A stretch of DNA of 5,948 bases from Desulfobacterales bacterium. GTDB lineage: Bacteria > Desulfobacterota > Desulfobacteria > Desulfobacterales > Desulfobacteraceae. The notes under the pieces were generated by a model that was not told the DNA's origin, made no database searches, and saw nothing but the letters and a program-made list of their open reading frames with translations. The position numbers and the translations under genes are program-made. The stretch spans positions 1 through 5,948 of the forward strand of contig JAKSBO010000535.1 of NCBI GenBank assembly GCA_022361095.1. Reading direction: 5' to 3'. The stretch's first letter is position 1. Each line of letters begins with the position of its first letter. This document shows positions 1 to 5,872 of this stretch, one piece after another.

Positions 1-17
1 GGGGTATCCTTGCTCAT
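1..17 (-). CDS. 5' end of a fourth operon gene, cut by the window edge
   Basis: The minus strand has an ATG at 17-15 that overlaps the TGA stop of the tubulin-like gene (16-14) in an ATGA arrangement. Five full codons plus two bases remain, reading M-S-K-D-T-P (CC followed by any base is proline). A very purine-rich ribosome binding site, AGGGGGGA, lies three bases upstream. The 4-base overlap and this site make translational coupling to the preceding gene likely. The product cannot be identified from six residues. In related tubulin-like/VWA loci, as I recall them, a GTPase or an OmpA-type protein may be nearby, but nothing here shows which it is. It could also be a fortuitous ATG, though the spacing argues against that. 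Confidence 0.7.
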
Positions 18-3000
18 TTGTCCCCCCTTTTGCCTTCTTTGAAACCGGTCATAAGATCTTCAAGGTCAGAGTCTGAAGTCGGAGTAGTGGGATACGGTTG
101 CACTCCAGTCTCCATATCTTTTGAGACGATTTTCTCGACTTGTTTAAAACTAACCCGGTCTTCGTTGTAGAAGCGTTGGGCTTGGTTACGACTGATTCTG
201 TCACTATCAGGGAGACCGAAATAGATCATTCGATTATCTTCCATGAAGAAGTCGATTTTTTGCCGTTCATCTTTATCGTTGATTTGTTCGTCCAAATTAT
301 ATGGGCTGGAGGTTTTGTTATTTCTATTGCACCGGGGACAATAATCGGCTTCGACCTTCAAGGGCATGCCGCAATGGGAGCATTCCATGATTTTCTTTTC
401 TGCGTGGTCCTGTTTGGTTGTGCAGAAGAAGAATCCTTTGGTCCGCGGATCGCTGCCGTTTTTCGGGGCCTTGAGATTAATTCGTCCGGGGCCCCGTTTC
501 ACAAAATGGGGGGTTTCGCTGTCAAAGCCCTCGTGGGGGCACAGCGGAAGGAGCTGGGCGTTGCATTTGGGGCATTGCCCCCCGCCGGTCTCCTTGCTGT
601 AATAGATTTCGAACGCCCGTTCTACTTTGGCATCTCGGACTTCGTCAAAGACATCCTCAAATTTGATTTTGTAGGGTTCTCTATAGGTGTTGCTGTTTTG
701 GTTCAGTTCAATACAGCCCGGGCAATTGAAATGAATTTCAATGGGCATGGCCCGGCGGACTTCGTTCATGGAAATTCGCTCTTGCTGGTGATCTTCCAGG
801 CATTGGATGCAGAAAACGGATTCCCGGCGGTAAAGCTGGTTGTGACGGTCGCATTCCCACCAATAGGTCCGGGCCGGCTTCCCGCAACTGGGGCAGAGTT
901 TGTTGGGGTTGTCCCCTTTCATTTCCGGCCTCAGGGAAAGGAGGTCTTCCTGGCATTCTGGATTGCCGCAACGGTTTTTAATGGGCTTGCCGCAGCCCGG
1001 GCAATAAAGTTCATTCCTGGTAACCTGGCTCAGGTCGTAATTGCAATTAGGGTTGCCGCAGGTGGGATAGGTTTTTACCTGTGATTCAACCACAATCTCC
1101 GGGAATCCAGTGAAGTCGAAGCTAGCGTGGAAATTTTTCCGGCCTGAGCCGTATCCCATGTATGCGGCATAGTATTGGCTGATATTTTTCAAATTGTAGC
1201 TGGGAATATTCAAATGGACATAGCGGAGACTAATCTGGGCCCTGGATCCATCATTGTTGGAGTGGGGGTAGGATATGAATTCCGTTTCCGCCCCGTTGAA
1301 TGCATTTTTTACAATTCCCTTGAGTTGATTGTAGGTGGTGCCGTTGAGATCGCTGTCCGAGTCTGTGGTAAAGGACGGTGAGTGGATGATCACCATTTTT
1401 CGGGCATTTTTATTACTCTGGTTATTGGTGATGAAATAATCGTTTTTGGCCCGTGTCATTTCCCGCATCACGGCATCGACATCTATATAATTAAACAACT
1501 CGTTTAATTTTTGGCCCTTGGGTGAGTTCAGTACCCGGGAAATGCGGTCCAAGGAAACTTCCCAGAGGTCCTGTTCCATTTCTTTGGCCCCCTTGGCGCC
1601 TTTAGAAGTAGAGGGCTGCGTGGGGGACTCCTTGAGGATGCCTTTGCCTGCTTTTTGGAATTGGACCCAGCTTTTTTCAAAAAATGCCAGGGTGCCCAAG
1701 CTTCTATGGACCAGGCAGTCTGTCCGGGTTTCCCTGGCAATGAGTTGGCGGATCTGCTCCGGGATACTTCCAGTCACCTCTTCTGTATGGGTGAGTTGGG
1801 CCTGGAGTGTATGGGCTTCCTCCTGGACGGCAATATTGAGGCTATCTTTAATGTGTCTTTTGACCATGGTCGTAAAGAGGGACAGAGGGCGGGCCTGGTG
1901 TGCAAATTTGTAATAGGCCTGATCAATGCAATTCCATAGTCCACGGCACCATTGGATCAATGCTTTCTCCGGCGCATTATCGATATTCCATGGTGGAGAT
2001 TTCAACAGGAGCTTCAGATCTTCCTTCAGTTCACTGAAGCGGGTGGACTGGCTGTTGAAGTATTCATCCATATTTGAGGTAATGGTGTCGGCCTGCTTTT
2101 CCCAGGTTTCCACAAGTCGATTTAACCCTTTTTTAATCCGGGTGGTTTCCGCTTGGCTGGACGAGATGGGGGCGCATTGATTGAGCAAGTCTTGAAGTTG
2201 GCCCATGGCCTTCCGGAGAGCCCCGTTGCCCAGTTCGTCATCCTGTTTGCCCTCGGGCAGGTTATCCGGAAAATTAATGGGCGGAATGGGGAGGTCTCCA
2301 TGGGGAAGGTCCGGGGCTTTAAGGGTTTCCAATATGGTCTCAACCTGACTCCATAGGCTGTTAAAGTCCTCTTTCTTTTGGCTTAAGGTTTTTCCGAGTT
2401 CCTGAGCGGCAAATTCAATATAGGGCTTGCTGAAGTATTCTCTGCAATTCTTAATCGTGGTTTCCAAGAGTGTGGAAATTTGTTCAATATGTGCCAGGTC
2501 CGGTTGGGAATCCGTTGCGGGGCCGTAGGTGTCCATTGAAGATAAGTTCAGGGACTGCTTCAGCTTGAATTGTTTTCCGTAGGCGGGCAGGAGGTGGGTC
2601 TGGATATCCTTGAGAATCCAATATTTTTTTATGGATTCCATGGCCGGGAAATGTAGGTCCAAGCCGCCGATGGTGCTGAAGACACATTTTTCCGCAATGG
2701 CATCAGGTGCCTTGGACTGGTTGGCCATCATGCTTTCGTAGGAATTGGAGATGGATGAATTGGCCAGGCTTTGGAAGATGCTGTGGGCTGCGATTTCCGC
2801 AAGTTGAGATGGGTTCTCCGCCACCCGGTTGGGCCCGATGAGATCATCGAACAGGAACATCATGTCAAAGGGATTCCCGGTCAGGGTGGTCTGGTCGATG
2901 ACCCTGTTGTTGGAGTACTGGGCGGCAAAATAGTGATCCGGGCTGGCCAGGGCGGTTAATTCTTTGAGACTGGCGTAGGTATTTGCCTGGGTCCTGCCGT

Positions 3001-3649
3001 GGACATCGTGCTTGGAATAGATGGCTGGCAGGATGAAGTAACCGATCTGTTTCAGGGGCGGGACGGTTTCCATGCTTCTGAGGGCATAGGCCACATCCAG
3101 GAAAATGCCTGCACCGGAACCTCCGGCTGTGGAGGAGATGATGTAGACGATAACATCTTTATTGGTCTCGTCCATTTGGGTGTGGGACGGGGCCGACATC
3201 AGGGTATTTAGTTGGGTCTCCAACTCTCTGTATATGCGGTCTGCATACTCGAAGAACCCCACACGCCCCAAGGGGCGCCACTGGGCAGCCCCGGCCCGGT
3301 GGTTGCCCATACGGATGAATTCATTGGCTTTGTCTGGATACCAGTTCTCGAAATAGGCCTGGTTGTTTTCATCCAAAAGATTTCCTATGCGCCGTTGGAT
3401 ATTGTCTGAATTTAAATACTGGTATTCGCTGGGAGAGAGGGATACGGTGTCACCGTTCACATTGCTGCGTGATTTGACGTAGACAGGGGCCGGGTCAAAA
3501 TCCAGATTGTAGAGTTTAATCCCGGATGCAATATCGTCGAGACGGTAGCCAGCTTCGATGAGGTTCTTTTTCAGGGCGGTCAGGATGAGCTTCCCTGTGC
3601 CTCCCAATCCGATGACCAAGGTTTTATTGACAGATTTTGGAGTATTCAT
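14..3649 (-). CDS. FtsZ/tubulin-like GTPase domain protein with C-terminal zinc-ribbon array
   Basis: Predicted cytoplasmic 1211-residue protein of the 'tubulin-like' branch of the FtsZ/tubulin superfamily. No signal peptide or membrane helix is visible. The N-terminus has a beta strand and a glycine-rich nucleotide loop, GLGGTG (14-19). The superfamily signature loop follows as SSTAGGSGAG (172-181, normally GGGTGSG), then a helix. Next come IGYFILP (202-208) and RTQANTYASLKEL (219-231), matching the FtsZ strand ending in PF and its R-rich nucleotide-contacting helix. NPFDMMFLFD (259-268) matches the FtsZ strand after that helix. Residues about 380-740 look mostly helical with a low-complexity Lys/Gly/Ala linker at 683-690. 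Residues about 750-850 form another alpha/beta region. Residues 864-1107 hold 21 cysteines in CxxC-type knuckles (zinc ribbons), followed by a polar tail. The ATG at 3649 has a GAGG site 5 bases upstream and sits 18 bases after the previous stop. Polymerisation and GTP use are inferred; FtsZ itself is about 380 residues, so this is far larger. Family assignment is firm, function is not. Confidence 0.85.
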   Translation of the reverse strand: MNTPKSVNKTLVIGLGGTGKLILTALKKNLIEAGYRLDDIASGIKLYNLDFDPAPVYVKSRSNVNGDTVSLSPSEYQYLNSDNIQRRIGNLLDENNQAYFENWYPDKANEFIRMGNHRAGAAQWRPLGRVGFFEYADRIYRELETQLNTLMSAPSHTQMDETNKDVIVYIISSTAGGSGAGIFLDVAYALRSMETVPPLKQIGYFILPAIYSKHDVHGRTQANTYASLKELTALASPDHYFAAQYSNNRVIDQTTLTGNPFDMMFLFDDLIGPNRVAENPSQLAEIAAHSIFQSLANSSISNSYESMMANQSKAPDAIAEKCVFSTIGGLDLHFPAMESIKKYWILKDIQTHLLPAYGKQFKLKQSLNLSSMDTYGPATDSQPDLAHIEQISTLLETTIKNCREYFSKPYIEFAAQELGKTLSQKKEDFNSLWSQVETILETLKAPDLPHGDLPIPPINFPDNLPEGKQDDELGNGALRKAMGQLQDLLNQCAPISSSQAETTRIKKGLNRLVETWEKQADTITSNMDEYFNSQSTRFSELKEDLKLLLKSPPWNIDNAPEKALIQWCRGLWNCIDQAYYKFAHQARPLSLFTTMVKRHIKDSLNIAVQEEAHTLQAQLTHTEEVTGSIPEQIRQLIARETRTDCLVHRSLGTLAFFEKSWVQFQKAGKGILKESPTQPSTSKGAKGAKEMEQDLWEVSLDRISRVLNSPKGQKLNELFNYIDVDAVMREMTRAKNDYFITNNQSNKNARKMVIIHSPSFTTDSDSDLNGTTYNQLKGIVKNAFNGAETEFISYPHSNNDGSRAQISLRYVHLNIPSYNLKNISQYYAAYMGYGSGRKNFHASFDFTGFPEIVVESQVKTYPTCGNPNCNYDLSQVTRNELYCPGCGKPIKNRCGNPECQEDLLSLRPEMKGDNPNKLCPSCGKPARTYWWECDRHNQLYRRESVFCIQCLEDHQQERISMNEVRRAMPIEIHFNCPGCIELNQNSNTYREPYKIKFEDVFDEVRDAKVERAFEIYYSKETGGGQCPKCNAQLLPLCPHEGFDSETPHFVKRGPGRINLKAPKNGSDPRTKGFFFCTTKQDHAEKKIMECSHCGMPLKVEADYCPRCNRNNKTSSPYNLDEQINDKDERQKIDFFMEDNRMIYFGLPDSDRISRNQAQRFYNEDRVSFKQVEKIVSKDMETGVQPYPTTPTSDSDLEDLMTGFKEGKRGDK
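21..28 (-). promoter_or_regulatory. Ribosome binding site for the overlapping fourth gene
   Basis: The minus strand reads AGGGGGGA ending three bases before the ATG at 17. It lies inside the last codons of the tubulin-like gene, so those codons (Lys-Arg-Gly-Asp) serve both as coding sequence and as a ribosome binding site. The run of six G is an imperfect Shine-Dalgarno match with short spacing. It is the main support for calling the partial gene. Confidence 0.55.
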
Positions 3650-3654
3650 GGACG

Positions 3655-3658
3655 CCTC
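3655..3658 (-). promoter_or_regulatory. Ribosome binding site of the tubulin-like gene
   Basis: GAGG on the minus strand, five bases before the ATG at 3649, within the 18-base gap after the small membrane protein gene. It supports this start, which also places the glycine-rich loop 13 residues in, as expected for the first beta strand of this fold. It is a weaker site than that of the small gene just upstream. Confidence 0.6.
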
Positions 3659-3667
3659 GAAATAAAA

Positions 3668-3937
3668 TTAATTTAGGATTAGAAAACATGCAAACCACAG
3701 GATTGTCGTGAATACGGCAAAGGAAAAGAGGGTTTTCTTTTTAATTTGTTTTGTTTGGATATGGACGGGGTCGCTCGATGGTTTGTCAAATGATTTGACC
3801 AGTTGCCTATGGGTTGCCAGTGATACGATTCCCCCCAGTAATAGGGCGATAATGATTGAAGAAATTAAAGTCGTTAGAAAAGACCCGACACTGAAACCGA
3901 TTGTACTTTTAATAAAATTTGTTATTGTCGCCAGCAT
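3668..3937 (-). CDS. Small two-helix membrane protein of the VWA/tubulin-like operon
   Basis: An 89-residue protein I do not recognise by family. It has a short N-terminal segment (1-12) that may be an amphipathic helix. A hydrophobic helix at about 18-41 is rich in Ile, Leu, Val and Gly. A polar, Lys-rich loop follows (42-68, with a run of three lysines at 66-68), then a second hydrophobic helix at about 69-88 that reaches the C-terminus. The basic loop predicts, by the positive-inside rule, a hairpin with the loop in the cytoplasm and both ends outside. It lies 22 bases after the VWA gene and 18 bases before the tubulin-like gene and has the best ribosome binding site of the operon. It is therefore a credible real gene despite its size. 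A role as membrane anchor or link between the outer VWA protein and the cytoplasmic tubulin-like protein is inference from position and topology only. Confidence 0.8.
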   Translation of the reverse strand: MLATITNFIKSTIGFSVGSFLTTLISSIIIALLLGGIVSLATHRQLVKSFDKPSSDPVHIQTKQIKKKTLFSFAVFTTILWFACFLILN

Positions 3938-3944
3938 ATGTACA

Positions 3945-3950
3945 CCTCCT
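3945..3950 (-). promoter_or_regulatory. Consensus ribosome binding site of the small membrane protein
   Basis: A perfect AGGAGG on the minus strand, seven bases before the ATG at 3937 and inside the 22-base gap after the VWA stop codon. It is the strongest translation signal in the window. It suggests the small membrane protein is made at a higher level than its neighbours, and it settles the start of this short gene. Confidence 0.8.
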
Positions 3951-3959
3951 GTGTGATTG

Positions 3960-5747
3960 CTATCTCAAAATGAAAAAACCGGCCACGCCAAGGACAAGCA
4001 TGATCAGGACGGCGCCAATGAAGATGTTGGCGGCTGGATTTCCCTGCTCAAAGGACGCCTTGATTCTTTTGCTGTGGATTCCGGTATTATTGACCGTATG
4101 GGCGGTGAGCGTGTAGCGCCCGGGCTCTATATCTTTGGGAAGATCGATCTTCAGGTATTCCCTGGTGTTGGCCTGGATGATGGCAGAGAGTTCTTCCTGC
4201 CCCTGGAGGATGGGGACCCCGGTGTCTTCAGATTCCGGGGTGATTTCCCAGATCAGTGATGTAAGGGTCTGGGGTTCCTGGCCCAGATTGGCGATTTCAA
4301 GGCGAATCAGCGGATCGGGCTGAATGTCCATGGTGGATATGGTCAGGCACGGCGCGACTTTAAACGGGATGGTCTTGGTGTTGCCCTGGTCTCCCAAGGA
4401 TGTGCTGGGAGTGATGTTTAAATGGTAATCTCCCGGTGTCAGGCGTTTTTCCAGGGAAAGTTGGACGTCGGAACAATTGTTGCCTCGGGGCAGGGGGCGG
4501 TTCATGGGAGTGTGTCCTCGCAGGTGGATTCCGTTACCGGTGATCTGCCATTGGATTTTTGCCAGGATAAGGTCGGTGGGGTTCCTGTTTTCTGCACTTA
4601 AGGGAAAGGTCAGCGTTGGCGATTCGCTGGAAAAACACTGGTTGTCGGACTGGGGAAAAATTTCAATGCTTGGGGCGATTGCCAGGGGGAAGTGCTTGGG
4701 CATTCCTTGCCCGTACTGGGTATAGGGTGTGATTTTACATTGATATTTCCGGGGCGGTAGGACTGCCTGGGAAAGTTGGATGGAAAAATTCTGATCCGGA
4801 TTGATGGCCAGGGGGGGGGAAAAAAACTGGGTTTTGCTGAATGTCCTGCCCGTGTCCGATTCGGAAAAGGTCAGGCAGACCCGCTTGAGCGACAGGGGGG
4901 CACAGGAAAGATTAACCGCCCGGAATGTAAAATCATAGGTGCCTATGCTGGTTCGGACCGGCCCGGACAGGAATTCAAAGTCCGGATAAGGGGTGTTGGC
5001 CCGGCTGATGATCGACCGGATCTGATCCAGGGGAAAACCGCCCCGGGTAAAGGAATAAATCTGGGCACCAAGGTCCTGCTTAAAGGCGTGACTGACTTCG
5101 TATTCACTGTCGCTGATTTTTCTGGGAAGCCTGAAAAACATTAGCCTTGTCCGTTTGGATACCGTATTTTGACACCGTGGAGACAAGGTTTTAAGCTTTT
5201 GCCGTAATTGTTCGATATTGCCGGAATCGTGACCGCCGTCGGTCATGATGATGATAAGGATCTGCCTATGTTGGAGATAGGGGTCGGAAAGGGTGACGTT
5301 GAGATCGTCGATCAATGCGGCGAAATTCGTCTTTTTTCCGATTTCAGGATCAATGCAACGGCTCTTATGCCTGAATGCGGAAGCGATTTCCTCTTTTAGA
5401 TACTTCTGTTCGGTTAGTGGATCGTAATTCAGAAACGGCTCTGTGAGCCGGGCGGTTTGCGAATAAAATCCTTTGAGTTCCAGACGGTCTCCTTGGCTGA
5501 TGATGGCATCCGGAGTAACGAGAAGGGAAGACAGTAATTGATTAACCCCTTGGGTAAGAGAAATTTTTCGTTGGGGATTGTCGGGGGCCGGGTATGCTTT
5601 GACATCCATGGAACCGGAAACATCAATGTAAAGAAAAACGGCCTTTCGACAATCATCTCCTACAGATGGTGCGGAAAAGGATGGCGCAATGATACTAACG
5701 AGTAAAATGAGTAAAGTGTGCGCGATGATTTTGAAAGTCCGAAACAT
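3960..5747 (-). CDS. Secreted, membrane-anchored VWA domain protein with Ig-like repeats
   Basis: 595-residue protein. A Sec signal peptide occupies 1 to about 25 (basic start, hydrophobic core 8-20, likely cut near SFSA). The VWA domain spans roughly 35-250. Its metal-ion-dependent adhesion site looks complete: D-V-S-G-S at 42-46, a Thr at 140 in KKTNF and an Asp at 170 in MTDGG. Such sites bind Mg or Mn and contact partner proteins. Residues about 255-567 look like three beta-sandwich (Ig/CARDB-like) units, each ending in a related strand: PPRKYQCKITP (331-341), TPGDYHLNITP (437-447) and EPGRYTLTAH (541-550). The aligned tyrosines are 106 and 104 residues apart. A C-terminal helix (573-594) ends one residue before the stop, so nearly all of the protein lies outside the membrane. 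Nine cysteines in the exported part may form disulfides. ATG at 5747 has AGGGGA seven bases upstream. It is the first gene of the operon. The ligand is unknown. A lipoprotein is unlikely because no lipobox is seen. Confidence 0.87.
   Translation of the reverse strand: MFRTFKIIAHTLLILLVSIIAPSFSAPSVGDDCRKAVFLYIDVSGSMDVKAYPAPDNPQRKISLTQGVNQLLSSLLVTPDAIISQGDRLELKGFYSQTARLTEPFLNYDPLTEQKYLKEEIASAFRHKSRCIDPEIGKKTNFAALIDDLNVTLSDPYLQHRQILIIIMTDGGHDSGNIEQLRQKLKTLSPRCQNTVSKRTRLMFFRLPRKISDSEYEVSHAFKQDLGAQIYSFTRGGFPLDQIRSIISRANTPYPDFEFLSGPVRTSIGTYDFTFRAVNLSCAPLSLKRVCLTFSESDTGRTFSKTQFFSPPLAINPDQNFSIQLSQAVLPPRKYQCKITPYTQYGQGMPKHFPLAIAPSIEIFPQSDNQCFSSESPTLTFPLSAENRNPTDLILAKIQWQITGNGIHLRGHTPMNRPLPRGNNCSDVQLSLEKRLTPGDYHLNITPSTSLGDQGNTKTIPFKVAPCLTISTMDIQPDPLIRLEIANLGQEPQTLTSLIWEITPESEDTGVPILQGQEELSAIIQANTREYLKIDLPKDIEPGRYTLTAHTVNNTGIHSKRIKASFEQGNPAANIFIGAVLIMLVLGVAGFFILR
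4811..4826 (+). repeat. Homopolymer tract G9A7 inside the VWA gene
   Basis: Nine G followed by seven A on the plus strand, read as T7C9 in the coding direction. It encodes Phe-Phe-Ser-Pro-Pro and the start of Leu (residues 308-313) in the first Ig-like unit. Runs of this kind are prone to polymerase slippage. A one-base change would shift the frame and remove the second and third repeats and the membrane anchor. Whether this happens in the organism is not shown; it could also be a place where sequencing errors collect. Confidence 0.85.
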
Positions 5748-5754
5748 ACCAGTG

Positions 5755-5760
5755 TCCCCT
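5755..5760 (-). promoter_or_regulatory. Ribosome binding site of the VWA gene
   Basis: AGGGGA on the minus strand, seven bases before the ATG at 5747. It supports this start, which also gives an intact signal peptide with a basic N-terminus. Confidence 0.65.
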
Positions 5761-5780
5761 ATTATGAATCGTTTCGACTT

Positions 5781-5809
5781 TTTCTAAATACCTGGAGAGT
5801 AAATGTCAA
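5781..5809 (-). promoter_or_regulatory. Likely sigma70-type promoter of the operon
   Basis: On the minus strand a perfect -35 box TTGACA (5809-5804) is followed by a 17-base spacer and TAGAAA (5786-5781), which matches four of six bases of the TATAAT consensus. Transcription would begin near 5774, giving a leader of about 27 bases that contains the AGGGGA ribosome binding site. The sequence just upstream is AT-rich, which could act as an UP element. No other promoter of this quality was noticed in the short gaps further down, so this one probably drives all the genes. Prediction by eye only. Confidence 0.6.
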
Positions 5810-5824
5810 TCCTTACTAATATCG

Positions 5825-5843
5825 ATTTTTGATATAGAAAAAT
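5825..5843. repeat. AT-rich dyad upstream of the promoter
   Basis: ATTTTT (5825-5830) and AAAAAT (5838-5843) are exact inverted copies separated by seven bases. The dyad lies 16 to 34 bases upstream of the -35 box. It could be an UP element, an operator or chance in an AT-rich stretch. No known regulator site is recognised. Confidence 0.3.
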
Positions 5844-5861
5844 GATATGGTGGGCGAAACA

Positions 5862-5872
5862 GACGAATCGTC
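5862..5872. repeat. Perfect 11-base dyad, possible operator
   Basis: GACGA-A-TCGTC is a perfect inverted repeat around one central base. ACA (5858-5860 region) and TGT a few bases outside extend it imperfectly. It lies about 53 bases upstream of the predicted -35 box, a position where activators often bind. A binding protein cannot be named. The rest of 5873-5948 shows no supported feature. Confidence 0.3.

Noticed and set aside
140..1084. 314-codon open frame on the plus strand opposite the zinc-ribbon region
   Set aside because: It lies wholly inside the tubulin-like gene on the other strand. The translation is hydrophobic and has no recognisable domain, whereas the minus-strand frame has ordered CxxC knuckles and continuous homology-like features. 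I saw no convincing ribosome binding site. It is an antisense shadow.
1518..1939. Plus-strand frames of 131 and 94 codons within the middle of the tubulin-like gene
   Set aside because: They overlap each other and a continuous long minus-strand gene, and show no domain or credible start signal.
3938..3959. Gap between VWA and small membrane genes as a terminator or regulatory hairpin
   Set aside because: The 22 bases hold a ribosome binding site but no GC-rich stem with a T run, so read-through is expected.
5748..5775. Riboswitch or structured leader before the VWA gene
   Set aside because: The predicted leader is only about 27 bases, too short for a known riboswitch, and shows no stable hairpin by eye.
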